64,000 bases of DNA from Nonomuraea rhodomycinica (GTDB lineage Bacteria > Actinomycetota > Actinomycetes > Streptosporangiales > Streptosporangiaceae), in assembly GCF_013363995.1 (NCBI RefSeq), contig NZ_JABWGO010000011.1, positions 186,001-250,000 on the forward strand. Direction: 5' to 3'. The notes under the pieces are model-generated. The model did not search any database. It had not been told where the DNA came from and was given only the letters and a program-made list of their open reading frames with translations. This document shows positions 8,073 through 17,541 of this stretch, piece by piece. The position numbers and the translations under genes were made by a program. Each line of letters starts with the position of its first letter. Position 1 is the stretch's first letter.

Positions 8073-8915
8073 ATGAAGGTGTACCTGTCGGTCGACATGG
8101 AGGGCGTCACCGGGCTTACCGACCCGGAGGAGATGCACGCCGGCAAGCGGGGCTACGAGCGCGGGTGCGAGCTGATGACGGCCGACGCCAACGCCGCCGT
8201 CGAGGGCGCCTACGCGGCCGGTGCCACGTCGGTGCTGGTCAACGACGCCCACGGGTCCACCAAGAACCTCCGCATCGACCTGCTCGACCCCCGCGCCACC
8301 CTCATCCGCGGCCCCGGCAAGGCGCAGCGGATGGCGCAGGGCCTGGACGGCTCGTTCCAGGCGGCCGGGTTCATCGGCTACCACGCCCGCGCCGGGGTGC
8401 AGCACGGCGTGCTCAACCACACGTGGATGGGCAAGGAGATCCAGAACGTCTACCTCAATGGCGAGGTGTGCGGCGAGACCCGGCTGGTGGCCGCGTGCGC
8501 CGGGTTCCACGGCGTGCCGGTCGTGCTGGTCAGCGGGGACGAGGCCGTGGGCGAGGAGGCCCGGGAGCTGCTCGGCGACGTCGAGACGGTGGCGGTCAAG
8601 AAGGGGATCGACAAGTTCTCGGCCGAGCTGCTGCCGCCGAGCGTGGCCCAGTCCCGCATCCGTGACGCCATGGCCCGCGCCCTGAACCGGTTGACCGACT
8701 TCACGCCGTACACGCCGGCTCCGCCGTACACGCTGGGGGTGGAGTGGAACTCCACCGCCATCGCCGCCGCGGTCGGGCTGATCCCGGGCGTGAAGGCCGC
8801 GGGGACGCGCCACACCGAGTTCACGACCGACGACTTCACGCAGATCATGGCGCTGTTCGGCATCTTCGCCACGATCGGCGGCCAGATCGCCTGCGGCAGC
8901 GGCCCCTACGGCTGA
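8073..8915 (+). CDS. M55-family D-aminopeptidase (DppA-like)
   Basis: The 280-residue protein matches the M55 D-aminopeptidase family, zinc enzymes that remove N-terminal D-amino acids and release D-Ala from wall-derived peptides. The amino-terminal SVDMEGVTG supplies Asp8 and Glu10. His60 (NDAHGS), His104 (GYHA), His116 (NHTWMG) and a Glu in NGEVCGET complete the expected metal and catalytic set. ATG 8073 is preceded by AAGGGGAG at good spacing; an in-frame GTG at 8049 overlapping the previous stop is possible. It lies 20 bp after the PP-loop gene and is probably co-transcribed with it, so it may share a pathway. No signal peptide is seen. Confidence 0.9.
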   Translation: MKVYLSVDMEGVTGLTDPEEMHAGKRGYERGCELMTADANAAVEGAYAAGATSVLVNDAHGSTKNLRIDLLDPRATLIRGPGKAQRMAQGLDGSFQAAGFIGYHARAGVQHGVLNHTWMGKEIQNVYLNGEVCGETRLVAACAGFHGVPVVLVSGDEAVGEEARELLGDVETVAVKKGIDKFSAELLPPSVAQSRIRDAMARALNRLTDFTPYTPAPPYTLGVEWNSTAIAAAVGLIPGVKAAGTRHTEFTTDDFTQIMALFGIFATIGGQIACGSGPYG

Positions 8916-9031
8916 GCCCTCCCCGGCCGCCGGGTGTCCGGCATGCGGGCGCCGGGGCGCGGGTGTACGGTGCGGAGCGGCCGTCGCCCCGACGCGGGCG
9001 GGCCGGGAACATGCCTGGAGAGAGGTGCGGC

Positions 9032-10582
9032 GTGGAGGGTGCGGCGCTGACGCGGCGGGGGCTGCTCGTCGGCATCGGGGCGGTCGGCGGCGCGGGCGCC
9101 ATGTACGCCGCCATGGGCGCCCTCGGCCTGGCGCCGTCCGGGCAGGACAAGGCGTTCGCCGCCCCGCGTTCCGGCGACTTCTCGCTCACCGGCCGGGCCG
9201 CGGGCACGGTGGTGATCCTCGGCGCGGGCGTGGCCGGGCTCACCGTGGCGTACGAGCTGGGCAAGGCCGGCTACGACTGCACGCTGCTGGAGGCGCGCGA
9301 GCGGGCCGGCGGGCGCAACCTCACCCTGCGCGGCGGCGACCGGCTGACCGAGGCGGGCGGCGCCACCCAGGAGGCGGGCTTCGGCGAGGGCGTCTACTTC
9401 AACGCCGGGCCCGGCCGCATCGCGCAGTGGATGGTCACGCTCGACTACTGCCGCGAGCTGGGCGTGCCGATCGAGACGTTCATCAACAGCAACGCCCAGG
9501 CGTACGTCCATACGAGCGGCGGCACGGTGCGGGCCCGCACCGCGAAAGCCGACATGTATGGGTATGTAGCGGAGTTACTGGCGAAGGCCACGAACGCCGG
9601 AGCGCTCGACCGCGAGCTGACCCGTGACGACCGGGAGCGCCTGCTCGACTTCCTGCGCCGCTTCGGCGACCTCGGCCCCAAGCTCGACTACGCGGGCTCC
9701 CCGCGGCGCGGTTACCTGCGATACCCGGCGCTCGACGGCGGCACCCCCGTCCCCGGCCCCGGCGCCCTGCACGACGTCCTCGCCGCCGGCACCGGCCGCT
9801 CCATACTCAACGACTTCGGCTACGACCAGGCCACCCCCATGTTCCAGCCGGTCGGCGGCATGGACGCCATCGTCACGCGGCTGACCGAGGCCGTGGGCGC
9901 CGACCGCGTCAGGACCGGTGCCAAGGTCACGAAGATCACGAACCAGGCCGACGGCGTCGAGGTCGTCTGGGACGGCGGCCGGATCAAGGCCGACTACTGC
10001 GTGGCCACCCTGCCGCCCCACGTGCTCGCCCGGATCCCGCACAACCTGGGCGCCGACGTCACCGCCGCGCTCAGGACCCCCGTCCCGGTCGCCGCCGGCA
10101 AGATCGGCATGGAGTACGACCGGCGCTGGTGGGAGCTGGAGGACCGCATCTACGGCGGCATCACCGAGACCGACCTCGACATCACCCACATCTGGTACCC
10201 CTCGTACGGCTACCACTCCGAGCGCGGCCTGATCGTCGGCTACTACACCACCGGGCCCGAGGCCGAGCTGTACGGCGCGCTCACCCCCGAGGACCGCCGC
10301 CGCCGCGCCGTCACCCAGGGCCGCAAGATCCACGGCGACAAGTACGGCAAGGGCCTGCTGTCCAGCGTCTCCATCGCCTGGGAGCGCCAGGAGCACATCC
10401 AGGGCGGCTGGGTGCGCTGGCCGGCCTTTGATTCGTCGTTCACTCTTCTGCAACGCCCCAGCGGAAGGGTCTACTTCGCGGGCGACTGGCTCACCCACCT
10501 GATCGCCTGGCAGGCGGGGGCCATGGAGTCGGCCCGCGCCGCCGTCACCCAGCTGCACCAGCGGGTGCTGAGCTCGCAGTGA
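9032..10582 (+). CDS. Tat-exported flavin monoamine/L-amino-acid oxidase
   Basis: The 516-residue FAD-dependent amine oxidase begins with a twin-arginine signal (LTRRGLLVGIGAVGG, residues 6-20). The Rossmann FAD motif follows (VVILGAGVAGLTVAYELG, then LLEARERAGGRN). The C-terminal flavin motif is FAGDWLTHLIAWQAGAMESA. Such enzymes oxidise primary amines or L-amino acids to imines with H2O2 release, here outside the membrane. GTG 9032 is preferred because GGAGAGAGG lies 6 nt upstream; ATG 9011 is the alternative. Codon 182 (9575-9577) is TTA, within a patch of AAA, TAT, GTA and other unusual codons, which suggests bldA-dependent expression. The substrate is unknown. Confidence 0.87.
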   Translation: MEGAALTRRGLLVGIGAVGGAGAMYAAMGALGLAPSGQDKAFAAPRSGDFSLTGRAAGTVVILGAGVAGLTVAYELGKAGYDCTLLEARERAGGRNLTLRGGDRLTEAGGATQEAGFGEGVYFNAGPGRIAQWMVTLDYCRELGVPIETFINSNAQAYVHTSGGTVRARTAKADMYGYVAELLAKATNAGALDRELTRDDRERLLDFLRRFGDLGPKLDYAGSPRRGYLRYPALDGGTPVPGPGALHDVLAAGTGRSILNDFGYDQATPMFQPVGGMDAIVTRLTEAVGADRVRTGAKVTKITNQADGVEVVWDGGRIKADYCVATLPPHVLARIPHNLGADVTAALRTPVPVAAGKIGMEYDRRWWELEDRIYGGITETDLDITHIWYPSYGYHSERGLIVGYYTTGPEAELYGALTPEDRRRRAVTQGRKIHGDKYGKGLLSSVSIAWERQEHIQGGWVRWPAFDSSFTLLQRPSGRVYFAGDWLTHLIAWQAGAMESARAAVTQLHQRVLSSQ

Positions 10583-10606
10583 CGGCACGCTGTCGCCGGG
10601 ACCACG

Positions 10607-10612
10607 TAGGGT
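10607..10612 (+). promoter_or_regulatory. Possible -10 element of the YbaK-type gene
   Basis: TAGGGT lies 27 nt before the ATG at 10639, leaving room for a short leader with the GAGGAG ribosome binding site. Confidence 0.3.
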
Positions 10613-10638
10613 CCTGGGGGAGCGAACGAGGAGATGGG

Positions 10639-11160
10639 ATGACATTGCACTGGGTGCCCGCGACCGACCGGACCGACCTGCTGGCCGACCCGGTGGCCCG
10701 CGCCGTGCGCGAGCTGCCCGGCCTCGCCGAGGTGGCCGAGATCGACCCCGAGCTGGCCGACACGGCGGCCTTCTGCGAACGCTACGGCGTGCGCATGGAC
10801 GAGTCGGCCAACTGCGTCGTCGTCGCGGCCAGGCGCGGCGGCGAGACCCGCTACGCGGCCTGCATGGTGCTGGCCACGACCCGGGTCGACGTCAACGGCG
10901 TGGTGCGCAAGCACCTGGAGGCCCGCAAGGCGAGCTTCGCGCCGATGGCCGAGGCGGTGGAGCTGACCGGCATGGAGTACGGCGGCATCACGCCGCTGGG
11001 CCTGCCGGCCGACTGGCCGATCCTGGTGGACGCGCGCGTGGCCGAGCACCCGAGGGTGGTCGTCGGCAGCGGGCTGCGCAGGAGCAAGCTGGCGGTCGCC
11101 GGGTCCACCCTGGCCGGGCTGAAGGGCGCGGAGGTCCTCCCGCTGGCCAACGACGCATAA
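10639..11160 (+). CDS. YbaK/EbsC-type aminoacyl-tRNA deacylase-like protein
   Basis: The 173-residue protein resembles the YbaK/ProX editing domain that hydrolyses mischarged aminoacyl-tRNA in trans. It shows the core order of that fold: a central sheet (CVVVAARRGGETRYAACMVLATTRVDVNGVVRKHL), then MAEAVELTGMEYGGITPLGLPADWPILVDARVAEHPRVVVG before the terminal helix. The conserved lysine is replaced by the RKHL/RKAS context, as in many actinobacterial members, so activity needs testing. ATG 10639 follows GAGGAG. It stands alone between the amine oxidase and the first kinase gene. Confidence 0.78.
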   Translation: MTLHWVPATDRTDLLADPVARAVRELPGLAEVAEIDPELADTAAFCERYGVRMDESANCVVVAARRGGETRYAACMVLATTRVDVNGVVRKHLEARKASFAPMAEAVELTGMEYGGITPLGLPADWPILVDARVAEHPRVVVGSGLRRSKLAVAGSTLAGLKGAEVLPLANDA

Positions 11161-11308
11161 CAGAACAGGCGAAGAAGCAGGGCGCCGCGATCTCCGATGT
11201 CGTGGCCGATTCGATACCGACGGATGGGAAACCCATGGCCCCGATCCGGACGTTGTACGAGTGGGAATGTGGCCTCATGGTTCATCTCGTGGGCGGGGAT
11301 TAAGCCGG

Positions 11309-11314
11309 TATGGT
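11309..11314 (+). promoter_or_regulatory. Putative -10 element of the kinase cluster
   Basis: TATGGT at 11309-11314 lies 10 nt before ATG 11325. It contains the upstream in-frame ATG 11310, which argues that 11325 is the real start. This promoter could serve all three kinase genes. Confidence 0.4.
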
Positions 11315-11324
11315 GCTTCATGCC

Positions 11325-13775
11325 ATGAACGATGACCGACTTGGCCCTTACCGGCTGCTCAGGCGGCTCGGTGAAGGCGGAATGGGCGTTGTCCACCTCG
11401 CTGCCGACCCCCAGGGGCGGCACGTGGCGGTCAAGGTCCTGCGCGGCGAGGTCGCCGGTGACGAGGTCGCCAGGCGACGGCTGTCGCGCGAGGTCGAGAC
11501 CATGCGCCGGGTGCGCAGCCGGTACATCGCCGAGGTCGTCGACGCCGACGTCACCGGTCATCGTCCGTACATCGTCACGCGCTACGTCCCCGGGCGCTCG
11601 CTGGACGAGATCGTCAAGGACGACGGCCCGCTGGACCTGCCCGCGCTGGTGCGCATCGCGCACGGCGTGGCGACGGCGCTGGCCGCGGTCCACTCCGTCG
11701 GCGTGATCCACCGTGACCTCAAGCCCGGCAACGTGCTCATCCTCGACGGCGAGCCGGTGCTCATCGACTTCGGCATCGCCCAGGCGGTCGACGCCACGCG
11801 GCTGACCCAGACCGGCATGTTCATCGGCACGCCCGGCTACCTCGCCCCGGAGATCATCGAGGGGCAGGAGGCGGGGCCGGAGGTCGACGTCCACGCCTGG
11901 GCCGGCACGCTGCTGTACGCCTCCACCGGCCAGCCGCCCTTCGGCAAGGGCACGCTGGAGATGATCTTCTACAACATCACCGCGGGCAAGGCCGAGATCG
12001 GGGCCGCGCCGGCCGAGCTGCAGCCGCTGCTCAAGGCCGCCTTCCAGCGCAACCCCGGCAAGCGGCCGAAGGCCGCCGAGCTGGCCGAGCAGACCGCGCG
12101 CATGCTGCCCCGGTCGCCGGGCGCGTCGCCGGACGAGATCTCGACGGTGCCGGGCCCCGACCGCTTCGACCTGCCGGCGCCGCGGCCCGTCGCCGAGCGG
12201 CCGGCCTGGGAGATCTCCACGCCGCCGGTCACGCCCCGCCGGCTCCTCGACGGGCAGGAGGTCCGCTTCGGCCAGCCGGGCGGGCCCGCTCCCGGCCAGC
12301 CGCCGCCGGGCCAGGACCAGCCGTACGTGTCGCTGCTCGGCCAGGGTGGCCCGCCGCTCGCGACGGGCGTTTCCGGAACTGGTCCGGGCGTTCCCGGAAC
12401 CGGACAGAGCGGTCCTGTGGCCGGCGTTCCGGGCACGGGGCAGGGCGGTGCGACGCCGGGTGGCGACCAGGCCGATCCGTGGGCGGACGACGAGGGCGAC
12501 CCGTGGCCGACCCGCCGCGTCACGCCCGAGGAACTGCGCCGCATGCAGCAGGAGAGCGGCGCCCAGCCGTGGCAGGGCGCCCCGCGGCCGGGTGACGGCG
12601 CCGCCTACCCGCGGCCCGGCGACAACGCCTTCTCCCGGCAGGGCGACAGCGCCCCGTCCCCGTGGCCCGGGGAGCACGGCCCGCTGCCGTCGCAGGAGGG
12701 CGACGTGCCGACGCGGCGCGTACGCCCCGACCACCCCGACTACGGCCGCCCGAACGTCGACTACGGCCGCCCCGGCGCCGCTCCGGGCACCGGACCCCAC
12801 GCGGGTCCCGCGCCGTATCCCGGATCGGGGCCGCACGCCGCGGCCCCCCACCCAGGATCGGGCCCGCACGCCGGGCCCGCGTCGTTCTCCGGACCGGCCG
12901 CGTACTCCGGACCGCACGCCACGCCCGGGTCGGGCCCGCAGGCCGGCCACCCGGGTCCTCAAGGGCACCAGGCGGGTCATCAGGCAGGGCACCAGGCGGG
13001 TCATCAGTCCGGGCACGCGGCGTTCGGCATGGGCGGCCCGTCCGGACCGGCGCCGCAGGGACGTCCCACCCAGCAGCCGCCGCCCCCCTACATCCCGGCC
13101 CAGCCGCAGTACCCGCCCGACCCGCGGACCAAGCGGGAGCCGTTCGTCCCGGGCGCCGTTCCGGGCCAGGTGCTCCAGCGTTCCCGGGCCTACGGCGTGG
13201 CGGGCGCGATGCTGCTCGTCGTCATGATCGTGGTGGCGGTCATGGCGCCCGTGCTGGTGGCCGCGGTGGTCGTGCCCGTCGCGGTGCTCCTGCGCGCCGC
13301 CGACCTGGCCCAGCCGGAGCTGATCGCGCGCCGCTCGACCGGCGCGGCGGCGCTGGACGTGGTCAGGGTGTTCGCGCACCCGCAGGCGCTGGCCAAGTCC
13401 GTGGGCATCACGCTCGCTCTGGTTCTTTACGCTCTCATACTCGGGCTACCCGTTACGCTGCTCCTCACCGTGGTACTCGGTACGGACCCGTACAACGCGC
13501 TGGCCTGGGGAGCGGCGGTCGCCCTCTGGACCCTGTGCGCGGGACCGGGCGTGGAGGGCCCGGGGCGCCAGATGCGCAGGACGCTCGCTTCCCTCGTACC
13601 CTCGAGAACAGCGGCGATGGTGCTGGCGGGCGTCCTCGGGGCGGCCGCGGCGCTCTCGCTGGTCCTCGCCTACGGCACGTTCAGGGACGACGCTAGGAGG
13701 GCCGTATGGGCTCCGGTGAACGTGGGACCTGTGGTGGAGCAGCTCGACGGACTGAAGGGGGACTCGGGGGGATGA
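11325..13775 (+). CDS. Transmembrane Ser/Thr protein kinase 1
   Basis: The 816-residue protein starts with a Hanks-type kinase domain (residues 5-265): GEGGMG nucleotide loop, Lys37 (VAVKVL), catalytic HRDLKPGN (Asp131), DFG Asp148 and GTPGYLAPE activation segment. A ~340-residue linker rich in Pro, Gly and His follows, with repeated PGSGPHAG and GHQAGHQAG units. The last ~200 residues hold several hydrophobic helices rather than one anchor, and there is no PASTA domain. It is the first of three tandem kinase genes; the next starts 16 bp downstream. Its membrane domain resembles that of kinase 2. The input signal is unknown. Confidence 0.92.
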   Translation: MNDDRLGPYRLLRRLGEGGMGVVHLAADPQGRHVAVKVLRGEVAGDEVARRRLSREVETMRRVRSRYIAEVVDADVTGHRPYIVTRYVPGRSLDEIVKDDGPLDLPALVRIAHGVATALAAVHSVGVIHRDLKPGNVLILDGEPVLIDFGIAQAVDATRLTQTGMFIGTPGYLAPEIIEGQEAGPEVDVHAWAGTLLYASTGQPPFGKGTLEMIFYNITAGKAEIGAAPAELQPLLKAAFQRNPGKRPKAAELAEQTARMLPRSPGASPDEISTVPGPDRFDLPAPRPVAERPAWEISTPPVTPRRLLDGQEVRFGQPGGPAPGQPPPGQDQPYVSLLGQGGPPLATGVSGTGPGVPGTGQSGPVAGVPGTGQGGATPGGDQADPWADDEGDPWPTRRVTPEELRRMQQESGAQPWQGAPRPGDGAAYPRPGDNAFSRQGDSAPSPWPGEHGPLPSQEGDVPTRRVRPDHPDYGRPNVDYGRPGAAPGTGPHAGPAPYPGSGPHAAAPHPGSGPHAGPASFSGPAAYSGPHATPGSGPQAGHPGPQGHQAGHQAGHQAGHQSGHAAFGMGGPSGPAPQGRPTQQPPPPYIPAQPQYPPDPRTKREPFVPGAVPGQVLQRSRAYGVAGAMLLVVMIVVAVMAPVLVAAVVVPVAVLLRAADLAQPELIARRSTGAAALDVVRVFAHPQALAKSVGITLALVLYALILGLPVTLLLTVVLGTDPYNALAWGAAVALWTLCAGPGVEGPGRQMRRTLASLVPSRTAAMVLAGVLGAAAALSLVLAYGTFRDDARRAVWAPVNVGPVVEQLDGLKGDSGG

Positions 13776-13791
13776 CGGGGGTAGGACGGCG

Positions 13792-15666
13792 ATGAGCACG
13801 GGCAACACCCAGGCGCCAGAGCGGCTCGGCCCCTACCGGGTGGTACGGAAGATCGGCGAAGGCGGCATGGGGGTTGTCCACCTCGGCGTCGACTCCGAGG
13901 GCCGCGAGGTCGCCATCAAGGTGCTCCACCCGCACGTGGCCGCCGACCTCAAGGCCCGCGACCGGCTCACCCGCGAGGTCGAGACCATGCGCCGGGTGCG
14001 CAGCCCGCACGTGGCCGAGGTGCTCGACGCCGAGCTCGTCGGCGGCCAGCCGTACGTGGTGACCCGGTTCGCGCCCGGCCGCACGCTGGAGGAGACCGTA
14101 CTCAACGACGGCCCTCTGCCCGCCGGCGAGGTGATCAAACTGACGCGGGGGCTGTGCCAGGCGCTGGTGTCCATCCACGCCGCCGACGTGATCCACCGCG
14201 ACTTCAAGCCGTCCAACGTCATGCTGGTCGACGGCGAGCCGCTGGTCATCGACTTCGGCATCGCCCACCTGGTCAACGCCACGCGGCTGACCCAGACGGG
14301 CATGTTCGTCGGCACGCCCGGCTACCTCGCGCCCGAGATCATCCGTGACTCCGAGATCACCCAGGCGGCCGACGTCCACGCGCTGGCCTCCACGGTGTTC
14401 TTCGCCGCGACGGGCGCGCCGCCGTTCGGCACGGGCACGTTCGAGGCGGTCTGCTTCAACATCATGGAGGGGCGCGCCCAACTCGACAAGGCGCCCGCGT
14501 GGCTGCGCGGCTGGCTCTCGCGCGCCCTGGACGTGGACCCGTCCGCCCGGCCCAGCGCCCAAGAGCTCCTGCGCATGGCCAGGGCGCTCGACCCGTCGGT
14601 GACGACGTTCCACGAGGCCGCGCCGCAGGCCCAGACGGGCGGCACGAAGAAGCTGTCCACCCGCACCCGCGTCCTCGACGCCCAGGACTCCTACGCCGAC
14701 CTGCTGCCGCCCGTCGAGTACGGCCCGCCGCAGCCCCGCCACGAGCCGACGCCCCGCCACGAGCCGAAGCCCCGGCAGGAGCGCCCCCGGCAGGAGGAGC
14801 GCCCGCCGCCCTACGTGCCGGCGCCCATGCCGGCCCGCGCGCCCCGGCCCGACCAGCGGGTCGCCGGCGCTCCGGCCCCCGGCTACCCCGCCACGCAGGA
14901 CCGCTACCGCCCGGCCACCCAGCCGCCCCGGTACACGCCGCCCGCGACCCAGGACAGCCGCCGTCCGGCCGCCCCGCCCCCGTACACGCCGCCCGCCGAG
15001 CGCAAGCGCTACCTCGTGGGCAGCCAGCTCGTCGGCGGTCTGCTGCTCGTCATGCTGGTCGCGCTGACGGTCATGATGCCCGTGGCCGTGGGCGCGGTGG
15101 CCATCGCGCTCGCCGTGGTGCTGCGGGTGGGCGACTACCTGTTCGGCGACATGGTCAAGCGCCGCCAGATCCGCGGCTCCAGCGCCGCCGACCCGCTGCT
15201 CGTGCTCGTCGGCACCCCGTGGGCGCTGGTCAAGGCCGCGCTCGTGTCGCTGGTCCACGTGCCGCTGTCGATCCTGTTCGGCCTCTGCGTGTACGGCGTG
15301 CTGCGCTGGGGCGGCGGCATGGGCGTCAACGAGGGCGCCGCGTGGGCGGCGGGGGCGTTCTCGGCCGGCCTGTTCGTGCTGCCGGGCGGCGGCCCGCCCC
15401 GCCGGACGGTCACCCGGGCCATCACCGGCATGCTGCGCAGCCCCGGCGCGGCCACGGTGGCGCTGCTGGCGGTGGGCACCGTGACGATGGTCGTGGTGAT
15501 GTTCGCGCTGGGCCAGGAGACGGTCTGGAGCCCGTGGCGCGCCCCCGAGACCGTGATCAGGGAGCTGACCCGCAGCGCGCGGGACAGCGCGACGGGTCTC
15601 ATCACGGGCCTCATCGACGACCTCCTGCGTCAGGTCGGGCTAGGCTTCCTGTCACCCTGGTCCTGA
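13792..15666 (+). CDS. Transmembrane Ser/Thr protein kinase 2
   Basis: The 624-residue protein has a complete kinase domain (residues 10-275): GEGGMG, VAIKVLH lysine, HRDFKPSN catalytic loop (Phe in place of the common Leu), DFGIAH and GTPGYLAPE. A Pro/Arg-rich linker of ~120 residues with PRHEP repeats follows, then a multi-helix membrane region from about residue 405. That region shares the order VMMPVAVGAV...VLRVGD with kinase 1 and looks like a tandem duplicate. It ends in a short polar tail with an amphipathic stretch. No phosphatase gene is in the window. Substrates are unknown. Confidence 0.92.
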   Translation: MSTGNTQAPERLGPYRVVRKIGEGGMGVVHLGVDSEGREVAIKVLHPHVAADLKARDRLTREVETMRRVRSPHVAEVLDAELVGGQPYVVTRFAPGRTLEETVLNDGPLPAGEVIKLTRGLCQALVSIHAADVIHRDFKPSNVMLVDGEPLVIDFGIAHLVNATRLTQTGMFVGTPGYLAPEIIRDSEITQAADVHALASTVFFAATGAPPFGTGTFEAVCFNIMEGRAQLDKAPAWLRGWLSRALDVDPSARPSAQELLRMARALDPSVTTFHEAAPQAQTGGTKKLSTRTRVLDAQDSYADLLPPVEYGPPQPRHEPTPRHEPKPRQERPRQEERPPPYVPAPMPARAPRPDQRVAGAPAPGYPATQDRYRPATQPPRYTPPATQDSRRPAAPPPYTPPAERKRYLVGSQLVGGLLLVMLVALTVMMPVAVGAVAIALAVVLRVGDYLFGDMVKRRQIRGSSAADPLLVLVGTPWALVKAALVSLVHVPLSILFGLCVYGVLRWGGGMGVNEGAAWAAGAFSAGLFVLPGGGPPRRTVTRAITGMLRSPGAATVALLAVGTVTMVVVMFALGQETVWSPWRAPETVIRELTRSARDSATGLITGLIDDLLRQVGLGFLSPWS

Positions 15667-15710
15667 GCGTCCCGCGTGTCCTGATCCGCCCCTGAGGGGA
15701 AGGAAGGGGT

Positions 15711-17522
15711 ATGAGCGAGCACCTCGGTCCGTACCACCTGCTCTCCCGGCTCGGTTCCGGCGGTTTCGGCGAGGTGCACCTCGCGCTCGACCCCGAGGGG
15801 CGCACGGTCGCGGTCAAGGTGCTGCATCCGCACGTCGCGGCCGACGCCGTCGCGCTGGCGCGGCTGGCCCGCGAGGTCGAGACGATGCGCCGGGTCGGCG
15901 GGCCGTACGTGGCGGAGGTGCTGGACGCCTCGCTGGACGGCCGGTCGGGTGACGGGGCGCGGCCGTACCTGGTCACCCGTTACGTGCAGGGCAGGCCGCT
16001 CAGCGCGGTGACCGTGCCGGTGGCCGACCTGCCGCGCCTGGCGGCGGGGCTGGCGGCGGCGCTGCTGGCCATGCACGAGGCGGGCGTCATCCACCGCGAC
16101 CTCAAGCCGGCCAACGTGATGATGGCCGAGGGGCGGGCCGTGGTCATCGACTTCGGCATCGCCAGCGCGCTCGACTCGCTGTCGGTGACGGCCTCGGGCG
16201 CGGTGGTGGGCACGCCCGGCTACCTGGCCCCCGAGGTGCTGGAAGGCCGCGAGGCGGGCATGGCGGCCGACGTGTTCTCCTTCGGGGCCACGCTCGCGTA
16301 CGCGGCCACGGGACGCCAGCCGTACGGGCAGGGCCCCGCGTCGGCGGTGGCCTACCGGGTCGTCCACCACGAGCCCGACCTGGAGGGCGCCCCGGAGTGG
16401 CTGGAGCCGCTGCTGCGGCGGTGCCTGTCCACGGACCCCGCCGCCCGGCCCACGGCCGCCGAACTGCACGCGAAGCTGGGGGCCCTCGCCGGGCCCCCGC
16501 CGTCCGAACCGGCGGGCACCCCGGGATCGTCCATGTCTCCGGCTCCCGGCACACCGTGGCCGTCCGCTGTCCCCGGGTCACCGGATCGCCCGCCGCCTCA
16601 TGCCCCCGCAGCCAATGGCGGGACAGCCCCTGGCACAGGGCCGAACGGTGTTTCATCCCGGGGCGCCTGGCCGGACGGCGCTTCGTCCCGAGGCGCCGGG
16701 CCTGACGGCGCTTCGTCCCGGGGCGCCGGGCCGGGACGTGTCGAGGCGGGCGGTGGCGGGGCCGGTGGTCCGGCGGCGGATGTCCCGCCGCTGGGCGGCA
16801 CCCCGCCTGGTGGGGCCGCCGCCCGGCCGCCGGACGTGACGGCCGCCCAGGCGTCCTCGACAGGCTCCCCCGACGCGGCCGCGCCCCCCGCCCAGGGGCC
16901 CTGGACGGGACGGGCCGGTGCGCCCGGTAATCCCTCCCCGGCGTCCTGGACAGGGTCGCCCGGCACCGATGCGACCGCCGCCCAGGGGTCCTGGACGGGG
17001 CTGCCGGGCGTGGACCCGTCCCGTCTCGACATGCCTGACATATCCGGCGGACGCGAGCCGGACCTGCGCCACGACCTGCGCCGGGACCGGCGGCGCTCCC
17101 GGGCGGAGCGGCGGCACGAGGGCCTGCACGACCTGGAGACCCGCGAGTGGCGGCCCGGCGACGACCGGCGCCGGCGCTCACCCGAGGAGGCCAGGGAGCG
17201 GCACCGGGAGAAGGTGCGCAGGCGGTGGGTGATCGGATCGGCCCTGTTCGTGGCGCTGCTGGCGGCCGCGGCGCGGGAGCCGCTGCCGGAGGTGACCCTG
17301 TTCCTGCTGGCCGGGTACACGCTGGGGGTGGTGGCCGACGCCGGCGTGGCCCTGCTGGCGCACCGGCCGTACCGGACGAGCCGGATCGTGGTGGACTTCG
17401 CGAGCATCGTGGGCGCCGTGGGGCTGAGCCTGGGGCTGAGCATGGCGTTCAGCACGTTCACGCTGGCGCTGTTCGCGGGGACGGCGCTGGTGACGGGGAT
17501 CGTGTTCCTGCTGTCCGCCTGA
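15711..17522 (+). CDS. Transmembrane Ser/Thr protein kinase 3
   Basis: The 603-residue protein has a kinase domain (residues 3-265) with GSGGFG, VAVKVLH lysine, HRDLKPAN, DFGIAS and GTPGYLAPE. The linker contains repeated DGASSRGAGP units and WTG..G segments (about 290-440), then a charged Arg/Asp-rich stretch. Four hydrophobic helices end the protein (about 505-603); they differ from those of kinases 1 and 2. GGAAGGAAGGGG precedes ATG 15711. It lies 44 bp after kinase 2. The three linkers have diverged greatly while the kinase cores remain close, which fits duplication followed by divergence of input domains. Confidence 0.9.
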   Translation: MSEHLGPYHLLSRLGSGGFGEVHLALDPEGRTVAVKVLHPHVAADAVALARLAREVETMRRVGGPYVAEVLDASLDGRSGDGARPYLVTRYVQGRPLSAVTVPVADLPRLAAGLAAALLAMHEAGVIHRDLKPANVMMAEGRAVVIDFGIASALDSLSVTASGAVVGTPGYLAPEVLEGREAGMAADVFSFGATLAYAATGRQPYGQGPASAVAYRVVHHEPDLEGAPEWLEPLLRRCLSTDPAARPTAAELHAKLGALAGPPPSEPAGTPGSSMSPAPGTPWPSAVPGSPDRPPPHAPAANGGTAPGTGPNGVSSRGAWPDGASSRGAGPDGASSRGAGPGRVEAGGGGAGGPAADVPPLGGTPPGGAAARPPDVTAAQASSTGSPDAAAPPAQGPWTGRAGAPGNPSPASWTGSPGTDATAAQGSWTGLPGVDPSRLDMPDISGGREPDLRHDLRRDRRRSRAERRHEGLHDLETREWRPGDDRRRRSPEEARERHREKVRRRWVIGSALFVALLAAAAREPLPEVTLFLLAGYTLGVVADAGVALLAHRPYRTSRIVVDFASIVGAVGLSLGLSMAFSTFTLALFAGTALVTGIVFLLSA

Positions 17523-17541
17523 CCGGCGTCACCTCGCAGCG

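Noticed and set aside
16144-17181. Arg/Pro-rich minus-strand frame opposite the kinase 3 linker
   Set aside because: It only mirrors the repetitive DGASSRG linker; kinase 3 is intact on the plus strand.
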